DNA of 64,000 bases from Bacteroides sp. MSB163 (GCF_036416795.1 NZ_CP143867.1:248001-312000); one strand, 5' to 3'. Positions 43,933 through 52,025 are shown, counted from the first letter of the stretch. Made by a program: numbers and translations. Notes: generated by a model from the sequence alone, not told the origin.

Positions 43933-43970
43933 GATGTCGCTTCCTCTTATGCGAAGCGACATCTTTTTTT
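43933..43970 (+). terminator. Strong Rho-independent terminator
   Basis: GATGTCGCTTC (43933-43943) pairs perfectly with GAAGCGACATC (43953-43963) and is followed by T7. It ends the transcript of the AT-hook-like gene and separates it from the next two genes. Confidence 0.92.
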
Positions 43971-44030
43971 ATGCTATGGCATGGGCTTGAAAACGTAACC
44001 AACATTATTATTAATTAAATATATCGTAAG

Positions 44031-44384
44031 ATGAAAAGACACGAGTTCAAAAATCCGGTTCCAGTCCGTGAAAGAATGGCAGAAAAATGGAAAAAACGGT
44101 TCATGTTCGAAAAGGGGTATTCTGAGAAATGTGCAGAATACATGGCACAAAGATTGATCGACCTCATTGACCACATGCAGTATGGCTATGCCCTTATTGC
44201 CTTTCACAAACAAGGCACAATCTTCAAAATGGTGAAAGCAACCCTCATACCCTATGAAAGTTTCTTCCACCGATTCTATGAAATGAAGCGCATAGAAAGT
44301 ACTGTAGTTTACTGGGATGTAGAGTCACAGGCTTGGAGAAGTTTCCAGTTGGAAAATTTACTGGACTGGAGCCCCGTTTGCTAA
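44031..44384 (+). CDS. Conserved hypothetical, SH3-fold-like (DUF2693-type)
   Basis: A 117-residue protein. The N-terminal half is basic and helical (RERMAEKWKKRFMFEKGYSE, CAEYMAQRLIDLID). The C-terminal half has IAFHKQGTIFKMVKATLIPY and YWDVESQAWRSFQLENLLDW, which resembles the small WYL_2/DUF2693 SH3-like domain in which a W-R-S-F strand ends the barrel. Such proteins lie next to DUF4373 genes upstream of Bacteroides capsule loci. Role unknown; the domain call is tentative. Confidence 0.6.
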   Translation: MKRHEFKNPVPVRERMAEKWKKRFMFEKGYSEKCAEYMAQRLIDLIDHMQYGYALIAFHKQGTIFKMVKATLIPYESFFHRFYEMKRIESTVVYWDVESQAWRSFQLENLLDWSPVC

Positions 44385-44417
44385 TCATTAATCACTAATC
44401 GTTTAATCACTAAAGAA

Positions 44418-45221
44418 ATGGCAATGAATTGTACAGGGGTACTGTATTTCCCCATAACTATAAGTCTGCTCGAAGGAGTAGCAACAGAATTGATAGAAGC
44501 CCGGTTCGGACTGAAAGGTGTAGCGGCATTCATAAAGCTACTCGGAAAAATTTATAAAGAAGAAGGATATTATCTGGTGTGGAACAAAGAGCAGTGCATG
44601 CTCTTTGCCCACAAATTAGGAAACGAATTATCGGACAAGGAAATGCAGGAAATCGTAGAACTTCTGATAGCGAAAGACATATTCGACCGGAAAATGTATG
44701 AGGAACATCAGGTATTGACATCCGTACACATACAGAAAGTATGGCTGGAAGCTACCAAACGCAGAAAACGGGACTTGACTCCCCTCCCTTACTTCCTTAT
44801 GGAAACCAAAGTTCCCAAAAACGGGAAAGAAGAAAATGAGGTACAAGATGTATTGTTTCCACCCGAAAATGCATACAATTCCGAACAAAGTAAAGAAAAG
44901 CAAAGTAAAGAAAAGCAAAACACTCCCCCTCTAACTCCCCAAGGGGAGGACGGAGGAAAAGGAATGGAGGGTTCTTCTTTCGAAATTCCGGGATACGCCT
45001 ACAACAAGAAGACACACAATCTGGAAGGTTTGATGTTGGAACTGCAACAACTTCATATCGTAGACCGAAATGAAATCAATGCCATTCTGCGGCTATCCGA
45101 CTACGGAAGACTGGGAGGATATGTGTTTAAAATAATCAGTAGTACACGGTGGAGCACCGTACTGGCAAAAGGCAAATACGTCATCGCCGCACTAAGAAAA
45201 GAGAAAACCAGAAACGGCTGA
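44418..45221 (+). CDS. DUF4373 (Lin1244/Lin1753-like) protein
   Basis: A 267-residue protein. The N-terminal DUF4373 domain (residues about 8-100) has YFPITISLLEGVATELIEAR, GLKGVAAFIKLLGKIYKEEG, the YLVW strand and VHIQKVWLEATKRRKR. This resembles phage replication-initiator winged-helix domains. A variable linker with SKEKQSKEKQ and a C-terminal helical domain (LQQLHIVDRNEINAILRLS) follow. It is commonly found just upstream of capsule operons in Bacteroides. A second ATG two codons on is an equal start. Function unknown. Confidence 0.82.
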   Translation: MAMNCTGVLYFPITISLLEGVATELIEARFGLKGVAAFIKLLGKIYKEEGYYLVWNKEQCMLFAHKLGNELSDKEMQEIVELLIAKDIFDRKMYEEHQVLTSVHIQKVWLEATKRRKRDLTPLPYFLMETKVPKNGKEENEVQDVLFPPENAYNSEQSKEKQSKEKQNTPPLTPQGEDGGKGMEGSSFEIPGYAYNKKTHNLEGLMLELQQLHIVDRNEINAILRLSDYGRLGGYVFKIISSTRWSTVLAKGKYVIAALRKEKTRNG

Positions 45222-45228
45222 TAATCAA

Positions 45229-45338
45229 GGCTAATATTAGCATTTGCCAAGGCTACACCCTTTACCTCCTATGGCTACACCCTTTAGGTCAAAGGGCTAC
45301 ACTATACGGGCGAAAGGGTGTAGCTATCCTAAAGTACC
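45229..45338. repeat. Array of five 22-bp units between DUF4373 and the ATPase
   Basis: Units start at 45229, 45251, 45273, 45295 and 45317, each 22 bp. Four begin GGCTA; units two and three share their first 14 bases (GGCTACACCCTTTA). The last begins GGTGTAGC, the inverse of GGCTACACC, so the array ends in an inverted unit that could pair back. It occupies a convergent junction, as do the other 22-bp arrays. Confidence 0.8.
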
Positions 45339-45351
45339 CATCAAGACTTAC

Positions 45352-45389
45352 AAAATATACATCAATGTATAATACATCAATGTATATTT
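45352..45389. terminator. AT-rich near-palindrome at the ATPase 3' end
   Basis: Two copies of ATACATCAATGTAT (45357-45370 and 45372-45385) flanked by AAAAT and ATTTT make a near-perfect palindrome. It overlaps the stop codon of the ATPase gene. It could terminate transcription from either side. Confidence 0.5.
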
Positions 45390-46603
45390 TTGAAATAATC
45401 ATATACAGGTAGTACACGAACCGTTTTATCCCCAATAATAAACTTGTCACGCTGATTAAATGATAGCAATAATCCCTCAGGCAGATTAAAAAAGGTCAAG
45501 GCATCCAGCAGTCCTTCAACTTCACGCTTCCTGTTTTCGGCAGTCAATGAATAGCAAACCTGAATAGCTAAACAGGGTACACTGTTTTCAGCTATAATAA
45601 AGTCACATTCTTTCTGATTCTCATTATAATAAAAAATTTCCGAATAACGGCGACGCAACTCTGCAAAGACCATATTCTCCAATCGACGTCCTTCGTCACG
45701 GGTAAATGAAGGAGAGGCTATTGAAACTACACCATTATCCACGCAGTACACTTTCTTAGGATTTAGTAACTGTGCCTTATAAGAATATGAGAATCTCGGG
45801 ACAAAGCTTATTAAATAGGTTTGCTCAAAATAAGAAAAATAGTCCGATACAGTAGATGTACTTTTCACTCCAAGCACTTGCTTGAGTTTATTGGCGGAAA
45901 CCAAATTTCCTATATTCCCTACTAAATAAGCCAATAAACTTTTTAATGAATGCTCATCACGAATATTATACCTTACCGCGATATCACGATAGACGATATC
46001 ATTGACCAAATCAGATAACACATCCGGATTATCTAATTGCAAGTATTGCGGAAAGCCTCCTTTATACAGGTAATCATATAAAGAGCCTTCACCAATCTCT
46101 TGTTCTTTATAACCACAATATTCTGCATAAGAAAAAGGAAAAAGTTCCTTAGTAATGTGCCGTCCGGTCAATTTGGTCCCCAATTCACGACTCAACATGG
46201 AAGCATTGGAACCAGTCACCACCACATAGAATCCTTCATCCAGCTTACCCCTGACATACACTTCCCATCCTTCAACAACCTGAACCTCATCGAAGAAAAG
46301 AAATCTACACTTCTCATTTTCCTTAATTACTTCATCTACTATGCGGAAATCGTTAAACTCAAAACCATATAATAGCGGAGTATCAAAATTCAAAAAAACA
46401 GTCTCTTCCAACTGATATTTATCCATTAGCATCTGAAACAGCAAAGTACTTTTTCCACACCGGCGTATGCCCGAAATAATTAGTGCATAATCCTGTAATA
46501 ACGGAGAAAGAGAAGATAACAAATCACGCCTGTATCCCTGACCTTTTTTTATCCGCTCACTCTGCATGCGGATTGCTTCTATGATATCTGACCGACTTAT
46601 CAT
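45377..46603 (-). CDS. AAA_14/DUF4143 ATPase (right flank of the capsule locus)
   Basis: A 408-residue ATPase of the same family as the gene at 14577, but not a close copy. It has the P-loop SGIRRCGKSTLLFQM, Walker B FLFFDEVQVVEGW, VTGSNASMLSRELGTKLTGR (sensor and arginine region), and a DUF4143 end with FAELRRRYSEIFYYNENQ followed by KECDFII and IQVCYSL. The start is set at 46603 (MISRSDIIEAI), because a full promoter lies at 46630-46661 inside the longer frame. Function unknown; a possible nuclease-type C-terminus. Confidence 0.86.
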   Translation of the reverse strand: MISRSDIIEAIRMQSERIKKGQGYRRDLLSSLSPLLQDYALIISGIRRCGKSTLLFQMLMDKYQLEETVFLNFDTPLLYGFEFNDFRIVDEVIKENEKCRFLFFDEVQVVEGWEVYVRGKLDEGFYVVVTGSNASMLSRELGTKLTGRHITKELFPFSYAEYCGYKEQEIGEGSLYDYLYKGGFPQYLQLDNPDVLSDLVNDIVYRDIAVRYNIRDEHSLKSLLAYLVGNIGNLVSANKLKQVLGVKSTSTVSDYFSYFEQTYLISFVPRFSYSYKAQLLNPKKVYCVDNGVVSIASPSFTRDEGRRLENMVFAELRRRYSEIFYYNENQKECDFIIAENSVPCLAIQVCYSLTAENRKREVEGLLDALTFFNLPEGLLLSFNQRDKFIIGDKTVRVLPVYDYFKNIH

Positions 46604-46629
46604 AATATTTATCTTTTTAAGTTCAAGTG

Positions 46630-46661
46630 CAAATATAAGTATTCCATTCTGAATGGACAAA
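46630..46661 (-). promoter_or_regulatory. Promoter of the right AAA_14 gene
   Basis: Minus strand: TTTG at 46661-46658, 20 bp, TATATTTG at 46637-46630. Both boxes are exact. The spacer contains TCCATTCTGAATGGA (46643-46657), a perfect palindrome apart from its centre base, placed like an operator. Confidence 0.8.
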
Positions 46662-46710
46662 TCCTTCCATTCCAAATAGACACTTCCTTCCATTCTCAAT
46701 GAACAGAGAA
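46642..46710. repeat. Three 23-bp repeats over and upstream of the ATPase promoter
   Basis: TTCCATTC recurs at 46642, 46665 and 46688, exactly 23 bp apart, each followed by an AATGGA/AAATAGA/AATGAACA-like arm. The first copy is the palindrome between the -33 and -7 boxes. This looks like repeated binding sites for a regulator. Confidence 0.7.
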
Positions 46711-46714
46711 AAAG

Positions 46715-46748
46715 AAGGGGCTAACTCCTCAATTGGAGCCAGCCCCTT
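46715..46748. terminator. Hairpin in the divergent region
   Basis: AAGGGGCT (46715-46722) and CTCC pair with GGAG and AGCCCCTT (46741-46748). An A-rich run sits on the left, so it could terminate minus-strand transcripts. It has no obvious gene of its own, since both neighbours start from this region. Confidence 0.55.
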
Positions 46749-46893
46749 ACATATAATAAAGAGATTCTTCTCGATTACCGAACGGCTATATGAGTATTTT
46801 GCAAAGAAGCCTCATTTGCTCTTGTCAATATAGAAAAGCAATCTTATTAAGATTAATTAAAACAGTAAATGGCATATCTTTCAATAATGAAGC

Positions 46894-46901
46894 TAATTTT
46901 G
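46894..46901 (+). promoter_or_regulatory. -7 element for the DUF3800 gene
   Basis: TAATTTTG, an exact TAnnTTTG match, 32 bp before the ATG at 46934. No clear -33 TTTG. Confidence 0.5.
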
Positions 46902-46933
46902 TAACAAATAATCAAAATAAAGTATGAGAATCT

Positions 46934-47617
46934 ATGAGTAAAACTTTCAATATTTATTGCGACGAAAGTACACATTTGAAAAACGATGGACATCCATATA
47001 TGCTTTTAGGCTATGTTAGTATCGCATATCCCCAGATAAAGATGGCTAAAGAACAAATCAAAGCTATTAAGGTAAAGTATAACTACAAAGGTGAATTAAA
47101 ATGGACTAATGTTCATGACGCTACATTTCCGATGTATAATGAGCTCATTAAATATTTCTTTACGACAGATATAAAATTCAGAGCTGTAGTCGTAGACAAA
47201 TCTCAAATAGATGAGACTCGCCCTGAATATACTTTCAATGATTTCTATTTTAGAATGTACTATCAACTCTTGCATCATTTATCCGACATGGAGAATGAAT
47301 ATAATGTCTTTTTTGATATCAAAGATACATGTAGCCATAAGAAGCTCCATACATTACAAGATATTTTAAAATGGAACTCTTCTATCAGACACTTTCAGTT
47401 TATCCGTTCTCACGAAAGTTATTTTGTGCAGTTGGCAGATATATTAATGGGAGCCATTAACTATAATCTCCGAATTGAAAAAGGTGATGTGGAAGGTAAG
47501 GTTATAGCAAAAAGAAAACTTGTTGACAAAATTCAAGAACACGCAGATATCTCTTTAAACAGAACAACGCCACTATCAAAGAAAAAATTCAATCTATTCT
47601 TTATCTCACTAAAATAA
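46934..47617 (+). CDS. DUF3800 protein (RNase H-like fold)
   Basis: A 227-residue protein with the family start FNIYCDESTHLKNDGHPYML (the Asp-Glu pair at residues 10-11), FRAVVVDKSQID, VFFDIKDTCSHKKL, and the late HESYFVQLADILMGAINY, where the Asp completes the predicted acidic site. DUF3800 proteins are thought to be RNase H-like nucleases and often occur near mobile or defence genes, but no activity is proven. It is followed 5 bp later by a second gene and so forms a two-gene operon. Confidence 0.85.
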   Translation: MSKTFNIYCDESTHLKNDGHPYMLLGYVSIAYPQIKMAKEQIKAIKVKYNYKGELKWTNVHDATFPMYNELIKYFFTTDIKFRAVVVDKSQIDETRPEYTFNDFYFRMYYQLLHHLSDMENEYNVFFDIKDTCSHKKLHTLQDILKWNSSIRHFQFIRSHESYFVQLADILMGAINYNLRIEKGDVEGKVIAKRKLVDKIQEHADISLNRTTPLSKKKFNLFFISLK

Positions 47618-47622
47618 TAGTT

Positions 47623-48162
47623 ATGCCTTTTAATCTACTGAAAAAATATCCGGAATTACTTGAAATTCTACACATGAATGAGCATCAACGTAAAGAATCT
47701 CTTATGAGAATCTACAAAAGAGATATAGAAGATAATCCAAATTTCAAGTTCAGAGAGAAACAAATCTATCCGATCAAATCAGATGGAGTGGCTGATATGG
47801 GTCGACAATTTACGCACCTTACTTGCGAAGAGGCAAAAGAAACAGATGAGAATGGTAATTTGCTTCCAGCCAAGCGAGTTTTTGAAAAAGACCGTTCTCA
47901 ACGATTGCATTGGATCAATCATCACATTCAAGAATTGTCTTCTGAAAATATAGAAGTCTTCAGTGTGACAGAACGTGATCAGAAAAAACGTTGCGATATT
48001 ACCAAAACATATGTTTACGATAAGAAAGAGAAATATGTGATAGTTCTCGAATGCCAAAGAAAAAGCTCTTATTACTTATTAACAGCCTATTATCTGAATA
48101 AAGAGTATGCGGAAAAAGGCATAAAGAAAAAGATGAAAAAGCGTTTACCAAATATTGAATAA
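47623..48162 (+). CDS. Hypothetical protein, possible BECR-fold nuclease
   Basis: A 179-residue protein not recognised with certainty. Residues 90-179 have RSQRLHWINHHIQELS, KRCDITKTYVYDKKEKYVIV and SSYYLLTAYYLNKEYAEKG, a pattern like the phage-linked Barnase-EndoU-ColicinE5/D-RelE (BECR) nucleases: a W-I start, a strand with a V/I-V-x-E, and a TAYYL end. The N-terminal 85 residues are charged and have a KREKQIYPIK-like turn (here REKQIYPIKS). It is tightly linked to DUF3800. Toxin, nuclease or effector function is inference. Confidence 0.6.
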   Translation: MPFNLLKKYPELLEILHMNEHQRKESLMRIYKRDIEDNPNFKFREKQIYPIKSDGVADMGRQFTHLTCEEAKETDENGNLLPAKRVFEKDRSQRLHWINHHIQELSSENIEVFSVTERDQKKRCDITKTYVYDKKEKYVIVLECQRKSSYYLLTAYYLNKEYAEKGIKKKMKKRLPNIE

Positions 48163-48170
48163 AAAACGCA

Positions 48171-48203
48171 GGGCTCAGATTTATATCAAGATAAACCGAG
48201 CCC
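48171..48203 (+). terminator. Terminator of the DUF3800 operon
   Basis: GGGCTC (48171-48176) pairs with GAGCCC (48198-48203), with an inner TTTAT/ATAAA stem. An A6 run precedes it. It is 9 bp after the stop of the last gene. Confidence 0.75.
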
Positions 48204-48329
48204 CGAAACTCCTTCTATTTGTAGATGAGCGTTGCAAATATACGCTGATATATTTAAATATACAACATTTTTTGCACCATGATTGTTTATTTAACACCTT
48301 GAAATAATCATATTCAGAATGAAAAAAAT

Positions 48330-48360
48330 AGCGGTCGACTCACAAAGGGAGTCAACCGCT
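48330..48360 (-). terminator. Terminator of mdh
   Basis: AGCGGT (48330-48335) and GACTC pair with GAGTC and ACCGCT (48355-48360). On the minus strand the stem is followed by ATTTTTTTC. It is 31 bp past the mdh stop. Confidence 0.9.
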
Positions 48361-48391
48361 ACTAAATATTAATATAAAAACGCTTTCTTGA

Positions 48392-49333
48392 TTAGAGAGC
48401 ACCTACTTCTTTCAATGCAGCGTTAGTTCCGTGAACAGCCTTAGCGCTGGCAGCGAATTTTTCTTTTTCGTCAGCAGTCAGTTCCAGTTCAACGATTTTT
48501 TCGATACCATTCTTGCCCAGGATAACGGGAACACCGATACAAAGATCAGATTCGCCATATTCGCCTTCCAGCAATACAGAGCAAGGAATCATCTTCTTCT
48601 GGTTGTGAATGATAGACTCAACTACATAAGCTCCTGCCGCACCCGGTGCATACCATGCAGAAGTACCCAGCAACTTAGTCAGCGTAGCACCACCTACCAT
48701 AGTAGAAGCTACAACTTCGTTCAGTTTTTCTTCGCTCAACAGTGTGCTGACCGGTTGTCCTTTGTATGTAGCCAAACGAGCCAACGGAATCATAGTAGTA
48801 TCACCATGACCACCGATTACCATGCCTTCCACTTCGTTTGCATTGCAACCCAAAGCTTGAGACAGGAAATATTTAAAACGAGAGCTGTCCAAAGCACCAC
48901 CCATACCGATAACACGGTTCTTAGGCAGCCCCAAAGATTTCAATGCCAGATAAGTCATTGTATCCATCGGATTAGAAATAACTACAAGGATAGCGTTGGG
49001 AGAATATTTCAATGCATTTTCAGCAACTGTCTTCACGATACCGGCATTCACACCGATCAACTCTTCACGAGTCATACCCGGCTTACGGGGAATACCTGAT
49101 GTGATAACGATAACGTCAGAATTTGCAGTCTTCTCATAATCGTTGGTGCAACCTACAATAGTGGTATCAAAACCCAACAATTGAGCTGTCTGCATCATAT
49201 CCATTGCCTTACCTTCTGAAACGCCTTCTTTAACATCCAGCATTACCACTTCGTCAGCCACTTCATTAAAGGCCAACACATTAGCGCATGTAGCACCTAC
49301 GTTACCTGCACCTACTACGGTTACTTTTGACAT
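48392..49333 (-). CDS. mdh: Malate dehydrogenase
   Basis: Interconverts malate and oxaloacetate with NAD. The 313-residue LDH-like MDH has VVGAGNVGATCANVLA (NAD site), ITSGIPRKPGMTREEL with the substrate arginine loop, VVISNPMDTMTYLA, GMGGALDSSRFKYFLS and the catalytic histidine in MVIGGHGDTTMIPLA. The start at 49333 (MSKVTVVGAGN) is chosen over one 57 bp upstream, since a -7 element lies at 49374-49381. Single-gene unit with a strong terminator. Identity is secure. Confidence 0.97.
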   Translation of the reverse strand: MSKVTVVGAGNVGATCANVLAFNEVADEVVMLDVKEGVSEGKAMDMMQTAQLLGFDTTIVGCTNDYEKTANSDVIVITSGIPRKPGMTREELIGVNAGIVKTVAENALKYSPNAILVVISNPMDTMTYLALKSLGLPKNRVIGMGGALDSSRFKYFLSQALGCNANEVEGMVIGGHGDTTMIPLARLATYKGQPVSTLLSEEKLNEVVASTMVGGATLTKLLGTSAWYAPGAAGAYVVESIIHNQKKMIPCSVLLEGEYGESDLCIGVPVILGKNGIEKIVELELTADEKEKFAASAKAVHGTNAALKEVGAL

Positions 49334-49373
49334 AATCTTCAATTTTTTGTTTATACGTGTAATAAAGTTGCGA

Positions 49374-49381
49374 CAAAAGTA
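49374..49381 (-). promoter_or_regulatory. -7 element for mdh
   Basis: Minus strand TACTTTTG, an exact -7 match, 40 bp before the mdh ATG. It lies within the longer alternative reading frame and supports the shorter start. Confidence 0.6.
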
Positions 49382-49477
49382 CAACGACATTCGTAATTAA
49401 GGAAATTTTTCCGTAATAATTTTAGTTAAATGATTATTAAGTTAAGGGTTGGTGATTAGTGATTGACGATTAATGCT

Positions 49478-49485
49478 TATTTTTG
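49478..49485 (+). promoter_or_regulatory. -7 element for the coiled-coil membrane protein gene
   Basis: TATTTTTG, an exact match, 53 bp before the ATG at 49539. No convincing -33 box. Confidence 0.5.
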
Positions 49486-49538
49486 CGGTGGAATAGACCT
49501 AACCCTATTTTACACACCTATTATATTAATGAAACAAT

Positions 49539-50417
49539 ATGGCAGATAACAAGAATAAGCTGGTGATTATTGCAGGTACTGTATTAGTATTAGCCTTGGT
49601 AGGCGTTACTGTATTATTACTCTCCGAAAAACAGACGAACAAAGAACTGGTACAGGAATTTCAACTGGAAAAGGAAGACCTGGAAAACGAATATACACGC
49701 TTTGCACAACAGTATGACGAACTGAAATTAACAGTCTCCAATGACTCTTTGTCCGTACTGTTGGAACAGGAGCAGCTGAAGACCCAACGTCTGTTGGAAG
49801 AACTGCGTACCGTAAAAAGCAGCAATGCCGCAGAAATACGCCGCCTGAAAAAGGAACTTGCCACCTTACGTAAAGTAATGATAGGTTATATCAACCAGAT
49901 AGATTCACTGAATAGACTGACCGCCCATCAGAAAGAGGTGATCGCACAGGTCACGCAAAAGTACAACGACGCTTCCCGCCAAATCAGCAATCTGGCGGAA
50001 GAGAAAAAGAATCTGAATAAAAAAGTCACCCTTGCCGCACAGTTAGATGCTACCAATATCAACATACAAGCTGTCAACAAACGGGATAAAGTAGCCAAGA
50101 AAGTAAAAGACGTGGTGAAATTCAAGATAGGATTCACTATCGTCAAAAATATCACAGCCGAAACAGGCGAACGTACCATCTATGTCCGCATCACCAAACC
50201 GGATAATGACGTGCTGACTAAAAACCCTTCCAATACATTCCCGTATGAAAACCGCGAGTTGGGATATTCCATCAAAAAGTACATTGAATACAACGGTGAA
50301 GAGCAAAATATAACCGTGTACTGGAACGTAGAAGAGTATCTATATGCAGGTACCTATCGGGTAGATCTTTTCGCAGACGGAACACTTATCGGCTCACAAT
50401 CCTTTACATTGAACTAA
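49539..50417 (+). CDS. Membrane-anchored coiled-coil protein, conserved hypothetical
   Basis: A 292-residue protein with a single N-terminal helix (VIIAGTVLVLALVGVTVLLL, residues about 9-28). A long coiled coil follows (residues about 30-185; KEDLENEYTRFAQQYDELKL and EIRRLKKELATLRKVM show the heptads). A C-terminal beta-rich domain (about 190-292) has FTIVKNITAETGERTIYVRI and NVEEYLYAGTYRVDLFADG. The type is conserved in Bacteroidales, with no known function. It is probably anchored in the inner membrane and faces the periplasm. Confidence 0.8.
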   Translation: MADNKNKLVIIAGTVLVLALVGVTVLLLSEKQTNKELVQEFQLEKEDLENEYTRFAQQYDELKLTVSNDSLSVLLEQEQLKTQRLLEELRTVKSSNAAEIRRLKKELATLRKVMIGYINQIDSLNRLTAHQKEVIAQVTQKYNDASRQISNLAEEKKNLNKKVTLAAQLDATNINIQAVNKRDKVAKKVKDVVKFKIGFTIVKNITAETGERTIYVRITKPDNDVLTKNPSNTFPYENRELGYSIKKYIEYNGEEQNITVYWNVEEYLYAGTYRVDLFADGTLIGSQSFTLN

Positions 50418-50432
50418 AAAAGATTAAATTAT

Positions 50433-50463
50433 TTTGAGGTCTCACTGAAAGCCTATACATTTG
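50433..50463 (+). promoter_or_regulatory. Promoter of the TolC-HlyD-ABC operon
   Basis: TTTG at 50433-50436, 19 bp, TACATTTG at 50456-50463: both boxes exact. A strong candidate promoter with a 65-bp leader. Confidence 0.85.
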
Positions 50464-50474
50464 CATCGTTGTTT

Positions 50475-50492
50475 ATGCAATTATTGTTGCAT
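50475..50492. promoter_or_regulatory. Candidate operator in the tolC leader
   Basis: ATGCAA (50475-50480) and TTGCAT (50487-50492) form an inverted repeat with a 6-bp centre, just after the expected transcription start. It is placed like a repressor site; the regulator is unknown. Confidence 0.45.
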
Positions 50493-50534
50493 CACAAAAC
50501 ATCATTTTAATCACCTTAATAATGTATAGACACG

Positions 50535-52025
50535 ATGAGAAAGTTCTTCTGTTTCACTTGGTTGGTATGTCTGACCTTCTCTGTCGGCGCACAAGAGATT
50601 TTGAGCCTCGATAGTTGCCGTGCATTGGCCATTGCCAATAACAAAGAACTACTGATAAGTCAGGAGAAAATTAACTCTGCACATTATCAGAGAAAAGCGG
50701 CGTTTACCAGCTACCTTCCCGATATTTCCGCCACCGGTGGATATATGCGTACCCAAAAAGAGATTTCAATATTGAGTGATGCCCAGAAAGGTGCATTAGG
50801 TTCAATGGGAACTCAGGTGAGCGGCGCTATGCAAAATGGCATACAAGGTATACTGACACAGCACCCTGAGTTGACACAGAATCCGCAATTCATGGCATTG
50901 ATCCAGGCGTTAGGAAGTGTGGACGTCGCCTCTCCGCTCAACGGTCTCGGAAATTCCCTCGTTGATGCATTTCGTACAGATACCCGCAACATGTATGCCG
51001 GCGCCCTGACGCTGACACAACCTTTATATATGGGCGGCAAAATCCGTGCTTACAACAAAATTACCAAATATGCAGAAGAACTGGCACGCCAGCAACATGA
51101 CAGTGGTCTGCAAGATGTAATACTTAGTACCGACCAGGCTTACTGGCAAGTAGTATCACTCGCCAGTAAAAAGAAGTTAGCCGAAGGTTACCTCAAGTTA
51201 CTGCAAAAGCTGGAAAGCGATGTGGACAAGATGATTGCCGAAGGTGTTGCCACCAAAGCGGACGGTCTATCCGTAAAAGTAAGAGTGAACGAAGCGGAAA
51301 TGACACTGACCAAAGTAGAAGATGGCTTGAGTCTGTCCAGAATGTTATTATGCCAGTTATGCGGTTTGGACTTATCCTCTCCTATCACGCTGAAAGATGA
51401 ACGGGAAGATGATCTCTCTCCTGATCCGGTAGCAGCGAATGGAATTGATCTGAATACGGTTTATGCTACACGGCCGGAAGTACGCAGTCTGGAACTTGCC
51501 ACAGAAATCTACAAGCAGAAGGTAAACGTCACTCGCTCCGAATATCTGCCGTCACTGGCTCTGATGGGAAGCTATATGATGACCAACCCCTCCGTTTTCA
51601 ATGGTTTCGAAAAGAAGTTCAAAGGTATGTGGAATGTGGGCGTGGTATTACAGGTTCCTATCTGGCACTGGGGTGAAGGCATGTACAAGGTGAAGGCAGC
51701 CAAAGCGGAAGCCCGTATCGCCCAATACCAATTGGACGATGCTAAAGAAAAGATAGAACTCCAAGTCAACCAGTCCGTCTTCAAGGTTAATGAAGCCGCT
51801 AAAAAACTGATTATGGCAAAAAAGAATCTGGAAAAAGCAGATGAAAATCTTCGATATGCCACCCTCGGATTTGAAGAAGGCGTGATAGCTGCCAGCAACG
51901 TACTCGAAGCACACACAGCCTGGCTTTCAGCCCAGTCCGAAAAGATAGATGCACAAATTGACGTGAAACTGACTGACATCTATCTGAAGAAGGCATTGGG
52001 ACAGTTGAAAACAACCGATTACTAA
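50535..52025 (+). CDS. TolC-family outer-membrane efflux protein
   Basis: A 496-residue outer-membrane channel protein with a signal peptide (CFTWLVCLTFSVGAQ, to about residue 19). The two homologous OEP halves are separated by an insert near residues 90-145. Typical segments are LSLDSCRALAIANNKELLIS, LTLTQPLYMGGKIRAYNKI, KLAEGYLKLLQKLESDVDKM, TRPEVRSLELATEIYKQKVN and VLQVPIWHWGEGMYKVKAAK. It forms the exit duct for the HlyD/ABC genes that follow in the same operon. Confidence 0.94.
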   Translation: MRKFFCFTWLVCLTFSVGAQEILSLDSCRALAIANNKELLISQEKINSAHYQRKAAFTSYLPDISATGGYMRTQKEISILSDAQKGALGSMGTQVSGAMQNGIQGILTQHPELTQNPQFMALIQALGSVDVASPLNGLGNSLVDAFRTDTRNMYAGALTLTQPLYMGGKIRAYNKITKYAEELARQQHDSGLQDVILSTDQAYWQVVSLASKKKLAEGYLKLLQKLESDVDKMIAEGVATKADGLSVKVRVNEAEMTLTKVEDGLSLSRMLLCQLCGLDLSSPITLKDEREDDLSPDPVAANGIDLNTVYATRPEVRSLELATEIYKQKVNVTRSEYLPSLALMGSYMMTNPSVFNGFEKKFKGMWNVGVVLQVPIWHWGEGMYKVKAAKAEARIAQYQLDDAKEKIELQVNQSVFKVNEAAKKLIMAKKNLEKADENLRYATLGFEEGVIAASNVLEAHTAWLSAQSEKIDAQIDVKLTDIYLKKALGQLKTTDY

